From Paraspadella gotoi (lineage: Eukaryota > Chaetognatha), in the NCBI GenBank assembly GCA_051294375.1, contig CM119266.1, forward strand, positions 22,077,875 to 22,141,874: a DNA stretch of 64,000 nucleotides, in the 5' to 3' direction. Positions 50,436-62,706 of the stretch are shown here, in pieces; position 1 is the first letter of the stretch; each line of letters opens with the position of its first letter. The position numbers were made by a program, and so were the translations under genes. The notes under the pieces were generated by a model. It saw nothing but the letters and a program-made list of their open reading frames with translations. It was not told the origin of the DNA and did not search any database.

Positions 50436-52615
50436 CGTCACAAAGAAGCTCACCCGAATCAATATCAAGCCTGAACCGGACTTCGCCGGTCATGGCTTGA
50501 TAAAAACAACAACCGTAAATTGAAAATGAAAAAAAAAGAAGAAATAAATGATAGATAAAACAACTACATAAAATTGTAATATGAGACTAAGTTAGGAATG
50601 GAAAGAGAGTCCCTGATAACAGAGAGCATTAGATTTTTTCGCTCTCGGTAAAAGCCGAAGGGAAATCCTGAGAGGCAGACACTCCTTTACTTCTTTATAT
50701 AGTATATAATAGTTTTTTTTCGTCAAACCGCAGATGAGCTTCGAGCCAAGTGTTTGAACTCCAACGTTCCCAGCAGATTAAGTCTCTACTTATCTATAAA
50801 GTACCTTTGACTTTTAAAAATAGACTTCAGGAACAGACAGACATATTTGACCCAACTAACAAAACTATAACAAATCAATTATTTGGAATTACGCTCGATA
50901 AAGAGAGTATACTATTTGTATTTGTTATCTTTTAGTTGTAAAAATACTTTATTTTTTCGGACTTTACGTATTTTTTTCTTTTAAAAGTCAACTTTTTCAT
51001 GCATCTGTCCGTCTATCAACGGATAGTTTTGCACCCAAGTCAAGTCTCGGTTTAATCTCTGTCATTTTAAAAATTCACAGCGGCCATATTTGATGTAGAT
51101 TTGGAGATCGTAATCTGTTTCTGGACAAGACGTCCAGAAACGTCCATAAAAACAACTGACATTCAAAAAGCTAATCTTCAATAAGTTCCATTCTAGACCT
51201 TTTTTTAAAATTCCAAACATTTTAACGAGTAAAAAAAAAAAGAAAGCCGATGGATTTAATTAAAGTTTTTACGATCCTCTAATGCCCACTAAAAAGCCTC
51301 TAACGGACGAGATCGAATTTCCGTCAGACGTCTCAGCCTCGATTTCGCCTCTCGTGACGCAGATCGACACGTCAGTCGAGCCACCGACGAAATAAGCGTC
51401 AAATTCGTTAGCGCAGACGCCAGATGGGGACGGACAAGGAAAATAAAAAGGGGGAATAGTGAAAGAAAGGGATTGGGGTGAATTACGTTTTGGAAAAAAG
51501 AGGCTGGAAAAAGAGCATATCAAACGAAAAATAGATATGAAATTGGTGCAACCAATATGAAAATTATCTATTTGTAGCTGCCTAATTGAACATAACAACT
51601 ACAACAACAACAAAGACGACGACAATGAGCGAATATTGTCAATTGAAAACTCACCACTTGACCGTTCCGTGGGTCAACTTATTTGACCCACACATCTGAA
51701 CTCAAATCTATTATTGTTTTCTCTCACCGTGAATAGTTTTCCCTTTGTTTTGTCTCTCTGTTTTTTACTGTTTGATGATTTTTCGAATCTTATATTCTCT
51801 CAAAAAATACATGAAACTTGTCTCAACAATTCCAAATATTTTCGCCAAGTAAGTCTCTTCAATTGGTGATCGCCCGACTAAAAGAAAAAAGGCAACCTTC
51901 AACAAACAAGATGATAAGAAACGATCTTGACCGCTCCCGCCGGGAGTCTGCCCCAGCCCATCGTGGCCGCGGCAGATTCTCCAGAGAAATTACTTCCGTC
52001 GGCGGCGCCGCCCTTCCACTTCCGCTTTCTTGCCACTGACTTTGAAGAGGCACTGGTGGGTTAAGGCCAACATAACACTTACAAGATAATAACATAGCAG
52101 GACTCCGCAAGCTTCCAATCACGACCCTCTAACAGTCCAGCTTAGTTACTCCCAGAGAATTTGGCTTCTCGATACACATGTGTGCAAAAAAAGTTTAATA
52201 GTTATGATAAAGCATTTTATTTCGATTTTTGAAGGAAACCGGTGTAAACATTCTTTGTAGTGTTTCAAAGAGAGTTTAAATTGCGTATGATAGGGAGAAT
52301 TATTTTAAAATAAAAATGAAAGATCTAGAAAAAAAAAAAAGAAGTAACTCCTCTCTCCAAAATAAAAAGCACAAGTTAGTTTTTTTTAGTGGCGCGGAAC
52401 ATTCATGGGAAGGAATCTGGAGATGAGGGAATGAGATTTCTCGAAGATGAAGAAAAAGAGTTTTCCAAACCTTGGGGGCGTAAGGAAGATCAGAGGCGGA
52501 AGGCTTTTTATTTGGCCAGGGGTGGAGGGGGGAGAGCGGGGGCGAAGAAGATGGCGAAGGCTCGGGAGTCATTCGAAGAAACGTTGGGATATTTTGGGAA
52601 TTTGGGATCGAGAGA
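50436..52615. other. Intergenic stretch with scattered repeats
   Basis: Holds the short repeat at 51535-51582 (partner 10917-10975), the inverted core repeat at 52045-52130, and a possible minus-strand open stretch at 51269-51430. Confidence 0.45.
51269..51430 (-). other. Possible minus-strand exon, weak
   Basis: The minus strand reads GVCANEFDAYFVGG and onward to a TAA at 51269 with balanced composition. The + strand is also open over 37 codons from 51280 (MPTKKPLTDEIEFPSD). One of them may be a decayed or true exon; there are no clear partner exons. Confidence 0.2.
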
Positions 52616-52884
52616 GCTTTGATTGCGCGGACGAACAAACGCGATCCCCGGAGGACAAAGTCGGAAAATGCGGCGAGAAATGGTGAGGGAATCGGGTAAG
52701 ATTGCGCAACGGCGGAGAGGGAAAGTGGGTGAGGGTCATGAGAGCCTCCAAAAAAAAGTTGGGCAGAGTTGCTGGATAATCGCCCGAAAGGTCTTATCTC
52801 GAGACATTTGACAAACGTTACTTCTCGTTAGTGACCCGATGCCCAGCGGAGTGAGATGCGAGACTTGGCGAACCAAAGAAACCT

Positions 52885-52888
<4 letters not shown>

Positions 52889-52928
<40 letters not shown>
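52889..52928. repeat. (GA)n microsatellite in copy 1
   Basis: About 40 bp of pure GA. The matching tract in copy 2 (56853-56943) is about 90 bp and interrupted. Confidence 0.9.
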
Positions 52929-52932
<4 letters not shown>

Positions 52933-53786
52933 AGCGTATAGAAACAAGGGAAGAGGAAAAAGGCCCAGAAGCGTTATTATAATTTAGCATTATTATTCTA
53001 TACTATATACTATACATTATATTATACTGGAGCAAGGAATAGTGAGGAATCCGAAAACGAAAACCAGAAAAACGAAAACAAAAACGAAGAAAAAAAAAAC
53101 AAAGAAAATTGGATGAAGAAGGAGAAAATTGGGAAAAGTTGTAAGAGAGAATAAAATACATAACGAGAGAAAATATAAAAGAGGTAAATTACTATAGCAA
53201 TTAAAAAGAAATAATAATAACTTAAATAATGAAGTATTACCGGAGTTTTAATCTTTTTAAACGTGAGTACGACCGATGGATATACAGACAGACATTCCCA
53301 CCAACTGACCAAGCGACCGACTGAAAAGTAAGTGATAGAGTTGCTCCTGGAGTACTCGTGGCGCAACTAAAAAGAGTACAAAGGAAAAAGAGACTCAAAG
53401 ACTTTGACAAAGTGAAATGAAGAAAAAAGAAAAACAAGAAAAAAAGGGGTGAAAAAATGGGTGGAGAAAAGAAGTTAGGGTCCGGAAGAGAAAAAAAAAG
53501 GGCAACTGCGTCCTTCTCATTGCCTCGCGCAAAATGCGCTGAGCAAACTAAGGAATTTCGGAAGGCGAAAACAAGAGAAACCTAACCAAGGGTTATCCAT
53601 TAACTGACAGCGGGGGGGGTTAGGCACTGAGAGGGCTGGGACAGGGTAAGGGTAGGTGGGTGCCCCTTACCCCCTTACCCCCTGCGCGCAGAGAAAACAG
53701 AAGCCGCGGTCGCGTTTGCTTGATAATGAAACGCAGACGCTTTGTTTCGGGGGGAAAAAGGGAATCCGAAAAAATATGGCTGAGAC

Positions 53787-54009
<223 letters not shown>

Positions 54010-54806
54010 CCGCGCTTCCGTTAATATCCGTTAAAGAATACGATCCCGGATAAAAAATATTAATTATTATACGTTTACTATGCTATATGCTATATGCACT
54101 TAGAATTAGAAATAATGTAAGAAATAAGAATGATCTAGCAGATGCTGTATGTATAGCGAAGGACGAATCTTCAATTAAAATTAAATCGTTCGAGTTCTGG
54201 GCTTTTGTCTGAAGCACTTTTCTCGACTGTGTTTGACGTGGCAGCTCATTGAAATTTTACCTAGTAATCCGGTTGGCGTATCTGCAGGCAACTTTGCCAC
54301 TTTCTTCACTTCAAAGTTCATAAGCTGCTCGGAAATTACACTACATAATTAAAAAAACAAACCAAAAAAAAATCTCACTTCTACCAAGACACTTTCTCTT
54401 CATGTCGCTTCGTCAACTATTATTACTTGAGCGTGTTCTCATACAATGACCCTGTAATCGAAAACATCGAGTAAATCACCCGATCGCGGGGAAAAAAAAA
54501 CTTAATCACCAAGTCCCTCAATCACCTAATCACTCAATCACTCAATCACTCAATCACCACACTCTCGTCTCTTTCGCGACCCTTTCCCCCCCCTTTTTTT
54601 TCATTAACGACGGAACCGATCCCTTTGACAATTTCCTCTTTTCATGGGAGGCGCATTTTCCCATCTCTCGTTCCGCCCCCCACCTCTCTCTCTCCCTCCC
54701 CCACTCCTCCCACTCACTACGAAACGAGGCAAACTTTTGTTTTCTTTTTTTCCACGCCTCTTTAATAAAGAGAGAGGCAAATGACTCGCGTTCCCTTTCA
54801 TTGCCT

Positions 54807-54810
<4 letters not shown>

Positions 54811-54894
<84 letters not shown>
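54811..54894. repeat. (TC)n microsatellite in copy 1
   Basis: About 84 bp of pure TC. Confidence 0.95.
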
Positions 54895-54898
<4 letters not shown>

Positions 54899-55111
54899 CC
54901 CTCGGATTGCATCTCACATTCCCTTTTACAAAATTTTGTAAATATTTGTATCAATTCATTTCTTCTTTTAATGAGAGCCACCGGAGAGGAAGAAGCGTCG
55001 GGCGGAGGCTCCCTTGTTGTCCCCGGAGACGATTTAAATGCAAATCCTTCTCTTCATCCCTGATAAATCCTCTTCTCAACTCGCTAATTCCCTCTTCTCT
55101 CCTCTCTCTCT

Positions 55112-55174
<63 letters not shown>

Positions 55175-55489
55175 CTTCTCCCTATCGTCCACGATTCTTC
55201 TCCCATCTTTATTTCTTCTCCGCAGTCTATTATTTCCCCTGTCTCTTTTGTTTTCTTTCTATTTTCCATCGTTGGCAATTTTTTTATTATCTTTCCCCAC
55301 TTTTTTGTGATTCCCATTTACATTTACGTCCTTTTTTCAATTTCTACATGACTCACTTTCATTCTGAGTTTCGCTTACATCCATTAGTCATTTCTTTTCT
55401 TTCTCCTCTATTTTTCATTTCCTATCGTCCGTTTGTTCTCGTTTATTTTATAATTTTCTCTTTTCTACCTTTCCTTTTTTCTTCATCCC

Positions 55490-55742
55490 TTCCATTTTTA
55501 AATCCGCCTTTTCTTTTCTCCTTTCCCCCCTTTCTTCCCCTTTCCTCCCTTCCCCCTCTTCTCTCCTTCCTTTCCTCCTTCCCTTTTCCTCCCATCCCCC
55601 TTTCCTCTCCTTTCTTTTCCTCCCATCCCTCTTTCCTTTCCTTTCCTCCTTCCTTTTTCTTCCCTTCCCCTTTCCTCTCCTTTCCTTTCCTCCTTCCTTT
55701 TTCTTCCCCTCCCCTTTTCTCTCATTTCCTTTCCTCCTTCCT
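55490..55742. repeat. Polypyrimidine block of TTTCCTCC-type units, copy 1
   Basis: About 250 bp almost without purines, made of ctttcctccttccttttttc-like variants. The matching block in copy 2 is at 59545-59870. Confidence 0.85.
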
Positions 55743-56581
55743 CCGCCCCGGCATTCCGTTCGATCAAATATTCAATCGTCTAAAGATTGTCGCCGACGTT
55801 TCTTCAATAATGGATCCTTTTCTTTGGAGGGAGGAACGTCGACCTCGTGTTTTCTCTCTCGCGCATTTATTCATCGATGTTCATTTTTTTTTAATACATA
55901 TGTATCTCGAGACGGCGCAACAGTTTTATTTTTTGACAGAAAAATTAATATTAAAACGATGCCTTTCGTTATCCGACCTAACAATAAACAAAGAAAGTCG
56001 AATACATATCGACTTTTTTCTTTCTTTTCTTTTTAACGGCGGACGAAAAATATGCGAGACATGTGAAAGAACAATGAACTTTAAAAATATTTTGACTTTT
56101 ACGTCAAAAAGTTAAAAAAAATGGAGGGGGAAAATATTCAACGTCAATAAGAAAGAAAAAGTTTTGGGAGGGCTGCCTGTCATCAAAAAAAAAGAGGAAA
56201 GAAAAAGGGGAGTTGCATTTCTACCAAAATTTGAAATGGGTTGAGAGCCTCTAAAATCTTTTATTAATTTTTTAAAGGAAATTTGTTTTTTTTTCTTTCA
56301 TTTTCAGAGTTTCTCCTCTTGAAACTCTCCAAATTACAACAACAACAACCCAAGAAGAAAAGATTGAATTCTCTCTCCTCCTTATCCACCGTCCGCGCGT
56401 GCTTCCCTTGACTCTGTCTCCCTCGTTGAAAATGAATTTCTCGTTAATTCCTTCTCCTCTTTATCTTTTTCTCTTGTGGCCGTTTAGACTCGAGAAAGGA
56501 ATAACCCCCAGAGCGTTGCCGAGCATCCAGGCCGCTAATCCTTCTCTCTCTCTCTCTCAAAAAAAAAGAGAGAGAATAAGA

Positions 56582-56851
56582 GCTTTGATTGCGCGGACGA
56601 ACAAACGCGATCCCCGGAGGACAAAGTCGGAAAAATGCGGCGAGAAATGGTGAGGGAATCGGGTAAGATTGCGCAACGGCGGAGAGGGAAAGTGGGTGAG
56701 GGTCATGAGAGCCTCCAAAAAAAAGTTGGGCAGAGTTGCTGGATAATCGCCCGAAAGGTCTTATCTCGAGACATTTGACAAACGTTTACTTCTCGTTAGT
56801 GACCGATGCCCAGCGGAGTGAGATGCGAGACTTGGCGAACCAAAGAAACCT

Positions 56852-56941
<90 letters not shown>

Positions 56942-57966
56942 AGAGAGCGGTATAGAAACAAGGGAAGAGGAAAAAAGGCCCAGAGCGTTATTATAATTTA
57001 GCATTATTATTCTATACTATATACTATACATTATATTATACTGGAGCAAGGAATAGTGAGGAATCCGAAAACGAAAACGCAGAAAAAACGAAAACAAAAA
57101 CGAAGAAAAAAAAAAACAAAGAAAATTGGATGAAGAAGGAGAAAATTGGGAAAAGTTGTAAGAGAGAATAAAATACATAACGAGAGAAAATATAAAAGAG
57201 GTAAATTACTATAGAATTAAAAGAAATAATAAAACTTAAATAATGAAGTATTACCGGAGTTTAATCTTTTTTAAACGTGAGTACGACCGATGGATATACA
57301 GACAGACATCCCACCAACTGACCAAGCGACCGACTGAAAAGTAAGTGATAGAGTTGCTCCTGGAGTACTCCGTGGCGCAACTAAAAAGAGTAAACAAAGG
57401 AAAAAAAAGAGACTCAAAGAACTTTGACAAAGTGGAAATGAAGAAAAAAAGAAAAACAAGAAAAAAAAAAGGGGTGAAAAAAATGGGTGGAGAAAAGAAG
57501 TTAGGGTCCGGAGAAGAAAAAAAAAGGGAACTGCGGTCCTTCTCATTGCCTCGCGCAAAAAATGCGCTGAGCAAACTAAGGAATTTCGGAAGGCGAAAAA
57601 CAAGAGAAACCTAACCAAGGGTTATCCATTAACTGACAGCGGGGGGGGTTAGGCACTGAGAGGGCTGGACAGGGTAAGGGTAGGTGGGTGCCCCTTACCC
57701 CTTACCCCCCCCTGGCGCGCAGAGATAAACAGCAAGCCGCGGTCGCGTTTGCTTGATAATGAAACCGCAGTACGCCTTTGTTTCGGGGGGAAAAAGCGGA
57801 GATCGGAAAAACTTTGGCTGAGACAGAGAGAGAGAGAGAGATGACGCAGAGCAGAGAGAGATAGAAATGATGAGAGGAGAGTGAGAAGAGAAGAGAAGAG
57901 AAGAGATGATGGAGAGAGCAGAGTGAGAGAGAGAGAGATGAGAGAGGAGAAGAGAGAGAAAGAGTA

Positions 57967-58043
<77 letters not shown>

Positions 58044-58886
58044 GAAGAGAGAAGAGAAGGAGAGAGAGAGAGAGAGGAAAGAACCGCGTTCCTTAATATC
58101 CGTTAAAGAATACGATCCCGAAAAAAAATCAATTATTATAACGTTTACTATGTATATGCTATATGCACTTAGAATTAGAATAATGTAAGAAATAAGAATG
58201 ATCTAAGCAGATGCGTATGTATAGCGAAGGACGAATCTTCAATTAAAATTAAATCGTTCGAAGTTCGGGCTTTTGTCTGAAGCACTTTTCTCGACTGTGT
58301 TTGACGTGCAGCTCATTCAAATTACCTAGTAATCCGTGGGCTTACTGCAGGCAACTTTGCCACTTTCTTCACTTCAAGTTCATAAGCTGCTCGAAATACA
58401 CTACATAATTAAAAAAACAAACAAAAAAAAATCTCACTCTACCAAGCACTTTCTCTCATGTCGCTTCGTCACTATTATTACTTTGAGCGTGTTCTCATAC
58501 AATGACCTGTAATCGAAAACATCGAGTAAATCACCCGATCGCGGGAAAAAAAACTTAATCACCAAGTCCCTCAATCACCTAATCACTCAATCACTCAATC
58601 CACTCAATGCACCACACTCTCGTCTCTTTCGCGACCCTTTCCCCCCCCTTTTTTTTCATTAACGACGGAACCGATCCTTTGACATTTCCTCTTTCAATGG
58701 GAGGCGCATTTTCCCATCTCTCGTTCCGCCCCCACCTCTCCTCTCCCTCTCTCCCTCCCCCACTCCTCCCACTCACTACGAAACGAGGCAAACTTTTGTT
58801 TTCTTTTTTTCCACGCTTTTAATAAAGAGAGAGGCAAAATGACTCGCGTTCCCTTTCATTGCCTTTCACTCTCTCTCTCTCTTCTC

Positions 58887-58956
<70 letters not shown>

Positions 58957-59166
58957 CCCTCGGATTGCATCTCACATTCCCTTTTACAAATTTTGTAAAT
59001 ATTGTATCAATTCATTTCTTCTTTTAATGAGAGCCACCGGAGAGGAAGAAGCGTCGGGCGGAGGCTCCTTGTTGTCCCCGGAGACGATTTAAATGCAAAT
59101 CCTTCTCTTCATCCCTGATAAATCTCTTCTCAAACTCGCTAATTCCCTCTCTCTCCCTCTCTCTCT

Positions 59167-59207
<41 letters not shown>

Positions 59208-60656
59208 CTCTTCTCTCTTCTCTCTCTCTCTATCGTCCACGATTCTTCTCCCTCTTGTATTTCTTTCTCCGCAGCTATTATCCCCTGTCTCTTTTGTTTT
59301 CTTTCTATTTTCCCTCGTTGGCAATTTTTTTTATTATCTTTCCCCACTTTTTTTGTGATTCCCATTTACATTTACGTCCTTTTTATCAATTTCTACATGA
59401 TCACTTTCATTCTGAGTTTCGCTTACAATCCATTAGTCATTTCTTTTCTTTCTCCTCTATTTTTCATTTTCCTATCGTCGTTTGTTCTCGTTTATTTATA
59501 ATTTTCTTTTTCTACCTTTCCTTTTTTCTTATCCCTTCCATTTTTAAATCCGCCTTTTCTTTTTCTCCTTTCCCCCCTTTCTTCCCCTTTCCTCCCTTCC
59601 CCTCTTCTCTCCTTCCTTTCCTCCTTCCCTTTTCCTCCCATCCCTTTCTCTCCTTTCTTTTCCTCCATCCCTCTTTCCTTTCCTTCCTCCTTCCTTTTTT
59701 CTTTCCCTTCCCCTTTCCTCTCCTTTCCTTTCCTCCTTCCTTTTTCTTCCCTTCCCCTTTCCTCTCCTCCTTCCTTTTTCTTCCCTCCCCTTTCCTCTGC
59801 TTTCCTTTCCTCCTTCCTTTTTCTTCCCCTCCCCTTTTCTCTCAATTTTTCCTTTCCTCCTTCCTCCGCCCGCATTCGTTCGATCAAATATTCATCGTCT
59901 AAAGATTGTCCGACGTTTCTTCATAATGGATCCTTTTCTTTGAGGGAGGAACGTCGACCTCGTTTTTCTCTCTCGCGCATTTATTCATCGGATGTTCATT
60001 TTTTTTTAATACATATGTAATCTCGAGACGGCGCAACAAGTTTTATTTTTTGACAGAAAAATTAATATTAAAACGATGCCTTTCGTTATCCGACCTAACA
60101 ATAAACAAAGAAAGTCGAATACATATCGACTTTTTTCTTTCTTTTCTTTTAACGCGGACGAAAAATATGCGAGACATGTAAAGAACAATGAACTTAAAAA
60201 TATTTTTGACTTTTACGTCAAAAAGTAAAAAAAATGGAGGGGGAAAATATTCAACGTCAATAAGAAAGAAAAAGTTTTTGGGAGGGCTGCCTGTCATCAA
60301 AAAAAAAGGAGGAAAAGAAAAGGGGAGTTGCATTTCTACCAAAATTTGAAATGGGTTGAGGCCTCTAAAAAATCTTTTATTAATTTTTAAAGGAAAATTT
60401 TTTTTTTTTTCTTTCATTTTCAGAGTTTCTCCTCTGAACTCTCCAAAATTACAACAACAACAACCCAAGAAGAAAGGATTGAATTTTCTCTCCTCCTTAT
60501 CCACCGTCCGCGTGCTCCTTGACTCTGTCTCCCTCGTGAAAATGAATTTCTCGTAATTCCTTCTCCTCTTTATCTTTTTCTCTTGTGGCCGTTAGACTCG
60601 AGAAAGAATAACCCCCAGAGCGTTGCCGAGCATCCAGCCGCTAATCCTTCCTCTCT

Positions 60657-60660
<4 letters not shown>
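56582..60660. repeat. Tandem segmental duplication, copy 2 (about 4.08 kb)
   Basis: Colinear with copy 1 in direct orientation. Differences are mostly one- or two-base insertions and deletions, often in homopolymers (ggaggctccttg against ggaggctcccttg; gccgttagactcg against gccgtttagactcg). The GA tract at 57824-58080 is unusually broken (atgacgcagagcag and similar). It ends in a TC tract next to a 25-N gap. Confidence 0.9.
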
Positions 60661-60733
<73 letters not shown>

Positions 60734-60772
60734 TCTTCCCNNNNNNNNNNNNNNNNNNNNNNNNNTCTCTCT
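60649..60772. repeat. (TC)n microsatellite interrupted by a gap
   Basis: TC dinucleotides on both sides of the N block; the true length is unknown. Confidence 0.9.
60741..60765. other. Assembly gap (25 N)
   Basis: Twenty-five N bases inside a TC tract at the end of duplication copy 2. Confidence 0.98.
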
Positions 60773-60816
60773 CGTTCTTCAGCGACGAAATTTGCGTTTC
60801 CACTTTGACCAGGATG

Positions 60817-60823
60817 TATAAAA
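60817..60823 (+). promoter_or_regulatory. TATA-like motif
   Basis: TATAAAA about 470 bp before the candidate exon at 61299. In AT-rich DNA this alone is weak evidence. Confidence 0.2.
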
Positions 60824-61298
60824 GAAACTTTAAAAGTCGGACTTGAAACCCAGCGCGCACCAGCCTCAAAAAGGCGGCTTAATACAAGTTACGGTGTCTG
60901 TCGCTCGTGGTCTTCATCGTCGTCGTCATCTCTCAACCAGAAACCAACGCGAACGAATACGAATGGCGAAAGTGAACAAGCAGCGTTTGTGCCACAAAAT
61001 TTATATCGAGATTTTATTTCGGGGGTTAATTCAATTTGGTTCCGAAGAATTCGTAACGCGGTTGTTTATCGCCAGAATAAACAAGGAGAGAATCCCCGAT
61101 GTTCTTTTTTTTTTATATCGCTGAGATAATGCGAGCGACCGCGGAAACAAACAAATAAATCGTCGTTTACGCTTTTAATTTAATTTTAATTAATGCGCAA
61201 ACGCAAACGTAAGTTCTCACAGGCTAATAGTCGGTCGGGAGGGTTGGGATCGCTAGGCGCAAACACAGTGACCTCTCTCCTCTTGCTTCAATTTCCAG

Positions 61299-61761
61299 GA
61301 GCCAACTTCCAGACACTGTACCTAATACACATCATGGTGACCAGAACGAGCCTTACTATAATGTCACCTCTATTACCGGAAATAACCCGCCATCCTCCTT
61401 CTTCGCCAAGCGCCATTCCATCGACAATCACCATATCTTCCCCCCCCCAAATCCGCGTTGCGAGAATCTGGTCCGCCCTTCGTCTTCGTCCCATGACAAT
61501 TACGAGACGGCGTCACCGGCGTCTCTGCCATCTTTGGCGTCTCCCCTTCTTTGTCCCGTCGTTCTTATCAAGGCCGCCCGTTTTGCTTATTCGTCCCGAC
61601 GGGAGTCGGCCGCCTGTCGGCCGCCTGTACCCCGCTTGTCGGCCGCTTGTCGGCCTGACGACGTAATTGGCATACTGTTGCAAACTTGCCGACTTGACCA
61701 CGATCCCGCTGTCCGCTCACAACCAAGGTCGTTGGTAGATTCTTTTCTCTTTTTGACCTGA
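61299..61761 (+). CDS. Candidate exon of an unidentified gene
   Basis: Preceded by a good acceptor (gcttcaatttccag). With one base completing the previous codon it reads SQLPDTVPNTHHGDQNEPYY and on through a Ser/Pro/Asn/His-rich segment (KRHSIDNHHIFPPPNP, SSSSHDNYETASPASL) to a TGA at 61761. It could instead leave at a donor at 61663 (GAC|gtaatt, phase 0). The composition resembles a cytoplasmic tail or linker. The strong donor at 61209 (AAAC|gtaagt) would make a 90-nt intron, but its phase selects a different frame (ANFQTLY), so the model is unresolved. The 3' part includes an 11-bp CGGCCGCCTGT repeat, so its last third may not be coding. Confidence 0.35.
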
Positions 61762-62581
61762 CTACCCTCGTTCAGCGGTTTACTCATTGGCCACAATGCT
61801 CTCGTTTTACCCACCTAGCTCAAACCCTCTTGATTTCCACTTGCAACTCCGCGCCATTCCGTCCACCTTTGGTCCACCACCCTGGGGCGTTACTTATGGA
61901 ACTGACAGATGCAAACAAATCTTTTCCGCCAACGATTTTTCTCTTGAGGGTTTGGCAAGAGTTAAATATTAAAAGGGTAGTAGTTAAAGTGTAAACCGTT
62001 TTAAGTATTAATGGTTACTATAAATTTTGATTTAGAGTATTCTAAACTAGTATTTTGAAATTGAACGTACAAATCTTTTAGAGAATCTCAGAATTTAAAT
62101 TTACGAAAAGTTGACATTTGAGTTCGTTTAACTCTGAAAGATGACCCCAGCTGTCGGCCTCACGCCTCAACTTAAATTCGTGTCCGTGTTTGAAATATAT
62201 ATTTCCTGCACACGAGGTTTTGAGTTTCGCTCAAACAAACGCGAGAAAGAAACGTGTTCGAAACAAGCATAGTGCTTGTAAAAAAGCGTAATCTTTAATT
62301 TAAGACGCAACTAATACACATAAGCCTGTCCAACGTCAGTGGCAAGATAGCTTATTTATTAAATTAACGGATAATTTTTATATTGATCGTACCCATTTCA
62401 TACGTATATTATCCGCAAAAGCCAAAACTGTCAACTCTAGCGGGGAAAATATTCCCTCGCAAGAATTTTCTTCATATCCGATTAACTCATTCGCTTCTAA
62501 AGGCGGTCCTACTCCCTCTTATTTCTCACAACAAAAAAAAATTATTTCAGGTTCCATTTTTTTTTCCTTTTTCTCGCGCAG

Positions 62582-62706
62582 AGGCTAAAAGGATCCGCTC
62601 AGCGCGGGAGCCAATTTCGAGCGACCGAATTTTCTCAGAGTTCAAAGGAAAGGGCCACTCCGAGCGACGAGCGTGGGGTTGGGTGGATGGAGGAGGTTGG
62701 CAGCAG
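62582..62706 (+). CDS. Candidate exon, possibly downstream of 61299-61662
   Basis: Acceptor ttctcgcgcag, donor cagcag|gtagga. Phase 0 reading RLKGSAQRGSQFRATEFSQS, ending in phase 2. It is phase-compatible with the 61663 donor. No domain is visible and another frame is also open, so support is thin. Confidence 0.25.

Noticed and set aside
54781-56115. 444-residue open frame
   Set aside because: It runs through TC, TTCC and T-rich tracts that lack stops by composition (Ser-Leu and Phe-Ser-Phe runs). No domain or splice logic.
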